This document shows, piece by piece, positions 42,825-53,800 of a stretch of 64,000 bases of DNA. The DNA comes from Bradyrhizobium sp. WSM471 (GTDB taxonomy: Bacteria; Pseudomonadota; Alphaproteobacteria; Rhizobiales; Xanthobacteraceae): positions 2,232,001 to 2,296,000 of the forward strand of contig NZ_CM001442.1 in the NCBI RefSeq assembly GCF_000244915.1. The letters run 5' to 3'. Made by a program: the position numbers and the translations under genes. The notes beneath the pieces are model-generated. The model did no database searches. It was not told where the DNA came from and was given only the letters and a program-made list of their open reading frames with translations. Position 1 is the first letter of the stretch, and every line of letters starts with the position of its first letter.

Positions 42825-45800
42825 TTGAATACCCCATTGCAACCGATGTTCGACGCCGGGGCCGAGTTAGTCTGGGGGTCCATAAGTTCATCGGCTCACG
42901 GCTCAGCCGATACGGTAACCATTTCCGACGCGCATCTCCTGTTCTCTGGCGCGTACGCACGGTCGGGGCGAGATCTAGTTATTTCGGATTCTGACCACCG
43001 CCTCACAATCCAAGGTTACTTTCACGGCGAAAAACGTCCTTCGCTGGTCTCAAGAGACGGCGCGCTAGTCGATGCGAGAGTTGTCGAAGCGCTAACTGGT
43101 TATCAAACCCTCGCTCAAGCCGCGGGAAATGCGGCGTCGGCTGTCAAGGTGATCGGCCATGTTGCAACAGTAACGGGAAGCGCCAGCATCGTTCGCAATG
43201 GCGTTACTATCGAGGCAAATAATGGGGACGTCGTCTATCAAAACGACGTTGTGCAGACAGGAAGTGGCTCGACAATTGGTCTGGTTCTGATCGACGGCTC
43301 AACATTCAACTTGAGCGCTAACGCACGGTTCATGTTGAACGACTTGGGATATGACGGTCAGAATAATGCGAATGGCACCTTGGTCAGTCTGACCAATGGC
43401 TCGAACCATTCTCTGTTCACACTTATGCAAGGTGCGGTCAGTTTCGTCGCTGGTCAGGTTGCCAAGACGGGTGACATGCAGGTTGCGACCCCGAGTGCCG
43501 TTATCGGAATCCGCGGCACGGCAGTCCTTCTCAACGTCGATTCAGTGGACGGCCAGGTCTCAATCTCTGTTGCGGATCAGCACGATGGTCAGATCCATTC
43601 GGTACAGGTCTTCAAATGCGTTCCAGGGAGTGTACTTCAAGGCGCCTGTGTTGCGGGAGATTCAATCGGGATCGTTACCAGCGACGGCCCTTCGCTAAGC
43701 ATAACGCCGACCGCCAATCTCGAAGTCGTCACCCAAGTTATCAGCAAAAGCCAGAGCCAGGTTGCGCAGGAGTTCAGCGCGTTTCAGCAGGTGTTGACGA
43801 CCTACGACATTGGAAAGCAGCTGGCTCCGAATACTCCGCCGCCCAGCGACGGCAAGCGAGGCGACGTCGACACTAAGTCTCTACAAAAGTTCGCTGGCAG
43901 TCCCCCACCGTCACCCACCGAGGCCTCGACTACCGTTATTGTAGACGACGTGAAGGGACAGGTTAGTGGCGGATCGATCACTCCACCCACGGTAACGCTC
44001 GCTCTGATTACCGGAAGTTCTTCGTCGGCAACGAAGCCACTTGTCCCCGCATTGGACACCACGCAAGCTGCCGTTGTGGCGCCATTCGGAGCTGTGATTA
44101 TCAGCAACACAGGCGGCCCAATCAACCACGGTAGTCAGACGATCAGTGGAACCGCCGGTGCCGCCTTTGTTGGAACGACGGTGACGCTGTATGATACCTA
44201 TGACGGTGTCACCACTCAGATTGCTTCAGTTACCGTTGGCTCTGGCGGCGCTTGGAGTACGGCCGTCACACTGGCAGGTGATGGTACGCACAGTATCGTC
44301 GCCCGTTTCCCCGACGCCAGTAACAATCCGAGTGTGCCCGTTGTTTTTACGTTGGACACCACGGCCCCAACGGTCGCGATCACCAGCACGGGCGGTCCAA
44401 CCAACCAGGCAAGCCAGACCATCACCGGCACGGTCGACGTGGCCGATGCCGGCGCGACCGTCACCATCCTTGATGGCACGGCCACGATCGGCACCGCGGT
44501 GGTGCAGGGCAACGGCAGCTGGAGCGCCACGGTCACACTGAACAACGGCAGCAACTCGCTGACGGCCCAGGTCAGCGATGCGGCCGGCAACACCGCGACC
44601 AGCAGCGCGGTGGTCTATACGGTCAGCACCACCGGTCCGGCGGTGACCGAGGCCCTGGTCTCGGACACCGGCTCCTCGGCGACCGACCACCTCACCACGA
44701 GCCCGGCGCTGAGCGGCACCGGGCTTGCCAGCACGGTGGTGCACTTCACCATCGACGGCGTCGCCAGCGCCACCACGGTGACGACCGATGCGCAAGGCGC
44801 CTGGTCGTTCACGCCGAGCGGGCTGGCGGACGGATTGCACACCATCGTGGCAAGCCAGACCGATAGCTTCGGCAATACCGGCTCGGCTTCGCTGAGCTTC
44901 ACGCTGGATACGACGGCGCCTGCGGTCGCCATCACGACGATCGAGGGCGGAGATAACCTCATCAACGCCGCGGAAGCTGCCGGCGGGATCCAGGTCAGCG
45001 GCACCGCTGAGATCGGCTCGGCCCTGACCGTCAATGGTGCGGCGGTGACGGTCGATGCGACCGGTCACTGGACCACGTCGATCACGCCTGCCGGCCAGGG
45101 CGCCGTGGCCGTCACGGCGATCGCGACCGATGCGGCAGGCAACACGGCCTCGACCTCGACCACGCTGACGGTTGATACCGTTGCGCCTGCGGTCGCGATC
45201 ACCAGCACGGGCGGTCCAACCAACCAGGCAAGCCAGACCATCACCGGCACGGTCGACGTGGCCGATGCCGGCGCGACCGTCACCATCCTTGATGGCACGG
45301 CCACGATCGGCACCGCGGTGGTGCAGGGCAACGGCAGCTGGAGCGCCACGGTCACACTGAACAACGGCAGCAACTCGCTGACGGCCCAGGTCAGCGATGC
45401 GGCCGGCAACACCGCGACCAGCAGCGCGGTGGTCTATACGGTCAGCACCACCGGTCCGGCGGTGACCGAGGCCCTGGTCTCGGACACCGGCTCCTCGGCG
45501 ACCGACCACCTCACCACGAGCCCGGCGCTGAGCGGCACCGGGCTTGCCAGCACGGTGGTGCACTTCACCATCGACGGCGTCGCCAGCGCCACCACGGTGA
45601 CGACCGATGCGCAAGGCGCCTGGTCGTTCACGCCGAGCGGGCTGGCGGACGGATTGCACACCATCGTGGCAAGCCAGACCGATAGCTTCGGCAATACCGG
45701 CTCGGCTTCGCTGAGCTTCACGCTGGATACGACGGCGCCTGCGGTCGCCATCACGACGATCGAGGGCGGTGACAACCTGATCAACGCCGCGGAAGCTGCC

Positions 45801-47183
45801 GGCGGGATCCAGGTCAGCGGCACCGCTGAGATCGGCTCGGCCCTGACCGTCAATGGTGCGGCGGTGACGGTCGATGCGACCGGTCACTGGACCACGTCGA
45901 TCACACCTGCCGGCCAGGGTCCGCTGGTCGTGACGGCGATCGCGACCGATGCGGCGGGCAATACGGTCTCGACCTCGACCACGCTGACGGTTGATACCGT
46001 TGCGCCTGCGGTCGCGATCACGACGATCGAGGGCGGAGATAACCTCATCAACGCCGCGGAAGCTGCCGGCGGGATCCAGGTCAGCGGCACCGCTGAGATC
46101 GGCTCGGCCCTGACCGTCAATGGTGCGGCGGTGACGGTCGATGCGACCGGTCACTGGACCACGTCGATCACGCCTGCCGGCCAGGGCGCCGTGGCCGTCA
46201 CGGCGATCGCGACCGATGCGGCAGGCAACACGGCCTCGACCTCGACCACGCTGACGGTTGATACCGTTGCGCCTGCGGTCGCGATCACCAGCACGGGCGG
46301 TCCAACCAACCAGGCAAGCCAGACCATCACCGGCACGGTCGACGTGGCCGATGCCGGCGCGACCGTCACCATCCTTGATGGCACGGCCACGATCGGCACC
46401 GCGGTGGTGCAGGGCAACGGCAGCTGGAGCGCCACGGTCACACTGAACAACGGCAGCAACTCGCTGACGGCCCAGGTCAGCGATGCGGCCGGCAACACCG
46501 CGACCAGCAGCGCGGTGGTCTATACGGTCAGCACCACCGGTCCGGCGGTGACCGAGGCCCTGGTCTCGGACACCGGCTCCTCGGCGACCGACCACCTCAC
46601 CACGAGCCCGGCGCTGAGCGGCACCGGGCTTGCCAGCACGGTGGTGCACTTCACCATCGACGGCGTCGCCAGCGCCACCACGGTGACGACCGATGCGCAA
46701 GGCGCCTGGTCGTTCACGCCGAGCGGGCTGGCGGACGGATTGCACACCATCGTGGCAAGCCAGACCGATAGCTTCGGCAATACCGGCTCGGCTTCGCTGA
46801 GCTTCACGCTGGATACGACGGCGCCTGCGGTCGCCATCACGACGATCGAGGGCGGAGATAACCTCATCAACGCCGCGGAAGCGGCCGGCGGGATCCAGGT
46901 CAGCGGCACCGCGGAGATCGGCTCGGCCCTGACGGTCAATGGTGCGGCGGTGACGGTCGATGCGACCGGTCACTGGACCACGTCGATCACACCTGCCGGC
47001 CAGGGTCCGCTGGTCGTGACGGCGATCGCGACCGATGCGGCGGGCAATACGGTCTCGACCTCGACCACGCTGACGGTTGATACCGTTGCGCCTGCGGTCG
47101 CGATCACGACGATCGAGGGCGGAGATAACCTCCATCAACGCCGCGGAAGCTGCCGGCGGGATCCAGGTCAGCGGCACCGCTGA
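42825..47183 (+). CDS. Giant FecR/Ig-repeat secreted protein, N-terminal part (before the frameshift)
   Basis: The TTG at 42825 (TTGAAT, GGGGGG 4 bases upstream) is preferred over the TTG at 42792 because it matches the start of the other giant gene. Order: leader with LLFSGAYARSGRDLVISDSD; FecR-like domain (about residues 105-230; NGDVVYQNDVVQTGSGST, PSAVIGIRGTAVLL); Pro-rich linker; then Ig-like modules of two types from residue 518 (TSTGGPTNQASQTITGTVDV and TTIEGGDNLINAAEAAGGIQ). An extra C at about 47132 ends this frame in a short wrong tail at 47183. Without it, the protein continues into the next entry, to about 4008 residues in total. Probably an adhesin secreted by a type I system. 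Confidence 0.8.
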   Translation: MNTPLQPMFDAGAELVWGSISSSAHGSADTVTISDAHLLFSGAYARSGRDLVISDSDHRLTIQGYFHGEKRPSLVSRDGALVDARVVEALTGYQTLAQAAGNAASAVKVIGHVATVTGSASIVRNGVTIEANNGDVVYQNDVVQTGSGSTIGLVLIDGSTFNLSANARFMLNDLGYDGQNNANGTLVSLTNGSNHSLFTLMQGAVSFVAGQVAKTGDMQVATPSAVIGIRGTAVLLNVDSVDGQVSISVADQHDGQIHSVQVFKCVPGSVLQGACVAGDSIGIVTSDGPSLSITPTANLEVVTQVISKSQSQVAQEFSAFQQVLTTYDIGKQLAPNTPPPSDGKRGDVDTKSLQKFAGSPPPSPTEASTTVIVDDVKGQVSGGSITPPTVTLALITGSSSSATKPLVPALDTTQAAVVAPFGAVIISNTGGPINHGSQTISGTAGAAFVGTTVTLYDTYDGVTTQIASVTVGSGGAWSTAVTLAGDGTHSIVARFPDASNNPSVPVVFTLDTTAPTVAITSTGGPTNQASQTITGTVDVADAGATVTILDGTATIGTAVVQGNGSWSATVTLNNGSNSLTAQVSDAAGNTATSSAVVYTVSTTGPAVTEALVSDTGSSATDHLTTSPALSGTGLASTVVHFTIDGVASATTVTTDAQGAWSFTPSGLADGLHTIVASQTDSFGNTGSASLSFTLDTTAPAVAITTIEGGDNLINAAEAAGGIQVSGTAEIGSALTVNGAAVTVDATGHWTTSITPAGQGAVAVTAIATDAAGNTASTSTTLTVDTVAPAVAITSTGGPTNQASQTITGTVDVADAGATVTILDGTATIGTAVVQGNGSWSATVTLNNGSNSLTAQVSDAAGNTATSSAVVYTVSTTGPAVTEALVSDTGSSATDHLTTSPALSGTGLASTVVHFTIDGVASATTVTTDAQGAWSFTPSGLADGLHTIVASQTDSFGNTGSASLSFTLDTTAPAVAITTIEGGDNLINAAEAAGGIQVSGTAEIGSALTVNGAAVTVDATGHWTTSITPAGQGPLVVTAIATDAAGNTVSTSTTLTVDTVAPAVAITTIEGGDNLINAAEAAGGIQVSGTAEIGSALTVNGAAVTVDATGHWTTSITPAGQGAVAVTAIATDAAGNTASTSTTLTVDTVAPAVAITSTGGPTNQASQTITGTVDVADAGATVTILDGTATIGTAVVQGNGSWSATVTLNNGSNSLTAQVSDAAGNTATSSAVVYTVSTTGPAVTEALVSDTGSSATDHLTTSPALSGTGLASTVVHFTIDGVASATTVTTDAQGAWSFTPSGLADGLHTIVASQTDSFGNTGSASLSFTLDTTAPAVAITTIEGGDNLINAAEAAGGIQVSGTAEIGSALTVNGAAVTVDATGHWTTSITPAGQGPLVVTAIATDAAGNTVSTSTTLTVDTVAPAVAITTIEGGDNLHQRRGSCRRDPGQRHR

Positions 47184-47890
47184 GATCGGCTCGGCCCTGA
47201 CCGTCAATGGTGCGGCGGTGACGGTCGATGCGACCGGTCACTGGACCACGTCGATCACACCTGCCGGCCAGGGTCCGCTGGCCGTGACGGCGATCGCGAC
47301 CGATGCGGCGGGCAATACGGCCTCGACCTCGACCACGCTGACGGTTGATACCGTTGCGCCTGCGGTCGCGATCACGACGATCGAGGGCGGAGATAACCTC
47401 ATCAACGCCGCGGAAGCGGCCGGCGGGATCCAGGTCAGCGGCACCGCTGAGATCGGCTCGAGCCTGACCGTCAATGGTGCGGCGGTGACGGTCGATGCGA
47501 CCGGTCACTGGACCACGTCGATCACGCCTGCCGGCCAGGGTCCGCTGGTCGTGACGGCGATCGCGACCGATGCGGCGGGCAATACGGTCTCGACCTCGAC
47601 CACGCTGACGGTTGATACCGTTGCGCCTGCGGTCGCGATCACGACGATCGAGGGCGGAGATAACCTCATCAACGCCGCGGAAGCTGCCGGCGGGATCCAG
47701 GTCAGCGGCACCGCTGAGATCGGCTCGGCCCTGACCGTCAATGGTGCGGCCGTGACGGTCGATGCGACCGGTCACTGGACCACGTCGATCACACCTGCCG
47801 GCCAGGGTCCGCTGGTCGTGACGGCGATCGCGACCGATGCGGCGGGCAATACGGCCTCGACCTCGACCACGCTGACGGTTGATACGATTG
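44379..47890 (+). repeat. Near-identical tandem Ig-like modules (552-bp Y and 267-bp X units)
   Basis: Y units start at 44379, 45198 and 46284; X units start at 44931, 45750, 46017, 46836, 47103, 47371 and 47638. The order is Y X Y X X Y X X X X. Spacing is exact (819 = Y+X; 267 = X) except 268 between 47103 and 47371, where the extra base sits. Units of the same type differ by only a few bases. Confidence 0.92.
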
Positions 47891-50800
47891 TGCCGACTGG
47901 CGGGACGCCGGACCTCGTGGCAGCCTCTGACACCGGGCAATCGAATACCGATAACGTCACCTCCCACATCGCGCCAAGCATTGCGATATCGCTCGATTCG
48001 ACAGTTGCAATTGGCGATACAGTTCAGTTTCTGCTGAACGGCTCGGCATTATTGCATCCTGTAGCACATGTCATCACCTCCGCCGATGTTCTGGCCGGCT
48101 CGATCACTCTTACCGTGACGGCCGGTGACCTCGGGGCCGACGGCAATAAGCAGGTCGCGGCTCAGTTTAGTGACGCGGCTGGTAACACTTCGTTGACGTC
48201 GGCGCTGAGCTTTACGATTGATACTACGGGCCCAACTGAGGCGTTGGCGATCACGGCTATTGCAAACTCGGGAGGTTCGGCCTCGCTGACGGTGTCGGGT
48301 ACGAACGGTGTGCTCGCTGTCGGAGAGAAAATCCAGATTAGCAGTGACGGCGGTGCGACTTGGATCGACGTCCTACAAAATACCCCGACCAGCTGGAGCC
48401 TGGTGGATGCCGCGGCACATCCACTCCACTACACCTACCAGGCGCGGATCATCGACGCCGCCCGCAATACCGGCAGTGTCGTCAGTCAAGCTGTGAACGG
48501 TGAGAGCTCAAGCGGCGTTGTTGCTGGCAATCTCAATCCCGCCAACAGCAGCAATGTTGCTGTCGCTGTACCAGCATCACCGCCCATTTCAGGCGTGTAT
48601 GATGGCGTGAAGGCTTTCACGTTTGGCAGTGGCAATGTAAGCGTGTCGACCGCCAGTGGCGCGAGCATCACTGGCTCAAAACAATATGGCATTGAAGCGT
48701 TCTCGGCTTCCTCGGGAAGCGTTTCAGTGACGGCCGCTGCGAACAGCAGTGTTAGGTCCGGCAGCGCAGGCATTCTTGCTTACAATCAGGCGGCCTCGAT
48801 ATCGCAACTCAATGGCGCCACGACCAGTACGATCTCGGTGACCGCCAACGGCACCATCGAATCGGGAACTACTCTTACAGGTTCAGGCGCAAGACCCGCA
48901 GGAATTTTGGCTGTCTACAAAGGAGGGACGACCAACACAGTAAATCCAGCTGTGTTTGGCAACGTGATCATCGATAATTTCGCCTCCATCGTGGCCGCTG
49001 GTGGCGACGGAATTCGTGCCTACAATTATGGTAGTGGTAACGTCACGATCACCGATCGCGCGGGGTCAACGATCTCGGCAAGCGATGTTTTTGGCATCAG
49101 CGCAGGGACTTATGGAAGTGGTCAAGTTTCGATCACAATGGAAGCTGGCGCCATCGTCACTTCCGGTTCAATCGGAGTTCAGGCGATCAACCAGGCCACT
49201 GCGATTGGTGTCGCTGCCGCATCGACCGTGAGCATAACCGCGCGCGGGACCATCCATTCCGGCACGCATCTTACTCCGGGCGGATCCCAGCCTCAGGGAG
49301 TTTCGGCAGGCTATTATTCGAACGGAGTTTCGAACACGAACGTCAATGGAATCGTCTCGGTCGACAATTTTGCGAACGTGACCGCTGACGCTGGCACCGG
49401 CGTGAACGCTTACAACTGGGGCAATGGCGCCGTTACATTACTCGAGGAGGCCAGCACCAACGTCTGGGGTGCGCAATACGGGATAACGGCCTATTCGCTG
49501 AGTTCCGGTGTCGGCAGTTCCGGAAGTGTAACTATCACCGTGGGCCCGAACGCTACGATCACGGCCGGAGCCTTGTACGGGATCATCGCGATCGATGCTT
49601 CTGAGCGTAATGGCGGAAATATTTCGGTCACGACGTCGACCGGCGACATCATCAATTCCGGCGGCAGTGGAATCAGCGCAAGCAATCAGGCCGTTGGCAC
49701 CTCATCGAATCCGATTACAGGGCAAATATCTGTAACGGCTTTCGGAACGATCAATTCAGCCTTCAACATGTTCACGGGTGGCGGCCAACCCGGGGGTATC
49801 TGGAGCGGCTATAACGCCGGAGGTAGCCAGACGGTCAATACTTTCGTGCACGGGAACGTCGTCATCGATACAGGCGCTACGATTAACGCGGCAGCGGGAG
49901 TCGGTGTCGGTCTCTTCAATTTTGGAACGGGAGCGATCACCGCAACGCTTGAACAGTCGTCCCTTATTAATGCAGTTTCGGCGGGCCTGAACATTTTTGC
50001 GCAAGGAGGTGGCAATGTCACGATCGCCAATCATGGCGCCGTAACGGACCCAACCGGCTATGGAATAGTCGTGGGCACTGGGCAGCCATCGACCGGCGGC
50101 AGTGGTGTCATCTCGATCAGTAACCTGCACGATGCTGGAGGGCAGGCCACTTCCGGCGTGATGGTAGCGCTTGGATCTCTCAGCAACGCGACCATCCAGG
50201 TCAATAACTGGAGCAACCAAGGCGCAACGGTCACGAACTCCGGGACAATTGCGGCGACGCAGTTCTCCTTGACCCGGTTGAACACGGCCATAGGAATCTA
50301 CAATGGGCCGAACAGCACGAATGTTGGTGGTGCTACCGTCAGCAATTCGGGCGGTGTCATCGGAAATGTGAACTTTAGCGCGGCGTCATTCAATATTAGC
50401 GCTGCTTCGTTCAACAACAATGCTGGTGGCGTCTGGAACGTCAACGGGCAGAATTACTTTGGCGGCGTCACGAACGCGATCAACAATGCCGGCACCATCA
50501 ACGCGTCCGGCCTCAGCATTTTTTCGTCCTCGGGTCCGCTCGCGGTCAATAATACCGGATCCATAAATGTATTGGCTTTCGGAGCGGCTCTGGTCTTCGG
50601 CAACGTTTCCGGTCAGGGAGCGTTCACCATCGGCGATCATGCTGCGCTGGAACTCGGTGGCTCAGTTGCGGGCGGGCCGACCGGGCAGACCATCACCTTT
50701 GTGAATGGCAACGGGTTGCTGACGCTCGATAGTCCCTCTGCTTTCAACGGGACCATTGCGGGACTTTCGATCGGGGACACGCTCGATTTTCTCGGTGGTG

Positions 50801-53800
50801 TGACGGTATCAAGTGCCAGCATCAGTGGCTCGACATTGACCGTTACAGACAGCGCCCACTCCCAAACGTACTCTTATCAAGTTATTGGCGCCGCATCCGG
50901 GACAGCTTTCAATGTGCTGTCTGCGGATAAGATCGTCGTGATACCAATATCGGCGCTGTTTCCTACTACCACGCAGCGCTCATTTGCGCCCTCTTCGGGA
51001 TCTTTCTATGTTCTCGCGAACGATACAATCTCCGGCACCGGTGTTGGCTTCGCGGTGAATTCCACAGACAGCAGCTCGGCCGATTATGCGACGGTTCAGA
51101 TTAACCAAACGTCGTCAATTTCAGTCTCCGGAACGGGAGTCAGTTTAACGACGACCGGAGCCAATATCGCCCTCATCAATGCGGGGAGCATTACGTCGAC
51201 GGCCGGCACAGCGATCGCAACGAACTCCGGATCGGGGTCGACGGACATCGTCAATTACGGCAGCGTGTCAGGCCAGGTCACTGGAATTGCGGCGCGCACC
51301 AATGGTGCCGGTCTGCTTTACATCGTTGCTGGTGGCTCGATTACCGGCACAACGTCCAGCGGCATTTCAGCGATTTCAACTTTGGGCGGCATAAACGTAA
51401 CGACGGCGCCCGGACTACTGATCAACGCCGGAACCAACGGTATCCTCGCCCAGAATCAAGGTACTTCCGTGCCGGCTGGTAGTGGGGCGATTTCGATCTC
51501 GACCTCTTCCGGAACGATAAATGCTGGGACCAGCGCGATTTCGGTGTCCTATCTGTTAGGAACGAGTGCGCCGTCGACACCGCCCAACCCACCGAATGCT
51601 ACGGTGTTTGGCGACATCACCATCGAGAACGTCGCCACGCTCAATGCGGCAGCGGGAGTCGGCATTTCCGCGAGCAACTACGGCGTTGGCAACATCTCTG
51701 TGTCCAACAATGCGAGCATTACAGCGACGGCGGCGGGTATAACTACTCCGGGCACAACGTCATCGCAGTATGGCATCGCCGCCTTTAACTACGGCTCTGG
51801 CAAGATCACAGTTACGACCGGGTATGGCTCGGTCATAAATTCCGGCAGTAGCGGTATCAACGTATCAAACCAGGCGACGGCGATCGCTGCGGCAGCGGCG
51901 AGCACTGTTACCGTTGTGGCGTTAGGGAGCATTAACTCAGGGGGCAACAACAACAACTCCGGTAGCGCGCCTTCGGGAATCCAGGCCGGCTACAACCCCG
52001 GTCTTGCGGGCGTGTTCAATGCGAACGTTTGGGGCGACGTGCTCGTCAACGCCAACAGTAACATCGCGGCAGCAGCGGGTGATGGTATCAACGCCTACAA
52101 TTACGGCAATGGCAGCGTCACCGTTAATCTCGGGTCCAACGTCAATATTCAGGCGCTGACATCTGCGACGTCGGCGACAGGAAAGGCTCCGTACGGAATC
52201 AGCGCCTCCGTTTACGGGCCCGGCGACATTGCTGTGACAACAGCAAGCGGCGACGTGATAACATCAGGTAGCAGTGGTATCAGCGCGACAAATCTCGCAA
52301 CCTCAATCGATGTGTCCGCAGCCGCGCTGATCACCATTTACGCCCAGGGTTTGATTCATTCCCAGTCGACTTTGACAAATAGCGGCGCGCAGCCGTCTGG
52401 AATTGCAGCCGGCTTTTTCGGCGGCACGAACGCGACGGTAAACTTGAACGTAAACGGCAGAGTGATTGTCAACAATGATGCAAATATCGTTGCCGATGCG
52501 GGCGTCGGCATCAATGCCTATCACTATGGAAACGGGGATATAACGGTCAACGATGCGTCTGGAACATCGGTGACCGGCGCACAGTATGGCATCGAGGCGC
52601 ACGCCGAAGCCACCGGCAGTACAGGCAACATCGCCGTTAACGTCTATTCCGGAGCGACAATCACTTCTGGCACGAGCTACGGGATCTTCGCCTTCACCAA
52701 GGGTAGCGGAAATATCTCGATCATCACCTCGTCTGGCGGTGTCATCAACGCCGGCAGCGTTGGAATAAACGCCACCAATGAAGCGACCTCGATCGATGCC
52801 ACTGCAAACAGCTCAATTGTCGTCACTGCGGCAGGAACGATCAATTCGGGAACGGGATTGACCGGAACGGGAAACCCGCCCGCGGGGGTCATTGCGGGCT
52901 ATTTGGGGGGGACAGCCATCCCTGCCAGCTTCCCCCTGACCACTCTGTACGGCGATGTGACTGTTAACAATACCGCCAACATCGTTGCCGCTGCCGGCGA
53001 CGGCATTCGCGCCTATACTTTCGGTATTGGCGACGTGACCGTGAATGATCTGGCGGGATCGATCACGGCGCTCGGCGGAAGCAGCCCCACCAACGGCTTC
53101 GGGGCCGGCATTTCAGCGAACAACTACGGTTCCGGGAACATCAGCATTTCCACCGCAGTCGGGAATGTCATCAATTCCGGAAGCTCCGGCATAGCCGCGA
53201 TTAATAAGGCGCCTTCCAGCGGATCGTTTGTCGTGCCTTCGACGAGCATGATCTCTATTTTGTCTTACGCTTCTATTTCTTCCGGCTCTATCCCGACGGC
53301 CGCAGGCGATGCGCCGGCCGGAATTTTGGCAAGCTACAATCCCAACGTTGCGAACGTTGCCGATGATAATGTTCACGGCAACATCCAGATCGACGACTAC
53401 GGGTCTATTTCTGCAACCGCAGGAACGGACGGCATTCGCGGCGAAAACTACGGCACGGGATCGGTCACGATCACGGCGGAGGCCGGAGCGCTGATTTTTG
53501 GCGGGCGCTACGGCATTTCAGCAGTGAGCCACGATGGAGGAAACGTCGCCGTCACGAACTATGCTCATTCAGTCGGAACATTGGCAGCAGTGAATGCCAT
53601 GACCACGTCTACCGGCACGGCGGTCGTCGATAACTATGGACATTTGGTCGGAGGCATTAACGCCTACAACGCAATCGTCACCAACGAACTTTCGGCGGAT
53701 TGGTCTGTCAACGGAACAAGCACTTTCTCCGGCGTAAGCGTTCTATTCAATATGGGCACGATCGACAGCTTAGGCGCCTCGCTCATTTCTGGGCTCTCGA

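Noticed and set aside
47077..47133. The first ~19 codons of the second giant-gene frame (MIPLRLRSRSRRSRAEI)
   Set aside because: This is the out-of-frame reading of the X module before the extra base; homology begins only after about 47134, so it is not a true start.
44226..47207. A 993-codon leftward open frame antisense to the Ig-like modules, and a similar one at 47104-47967
   Set aside because: It is a shadow of the repeated GC-rich codons: it repeats with the same period, consists of Arg/Asp/Gly-rich sequence such as RRDRRRNGINRQRG, and has no start signal.
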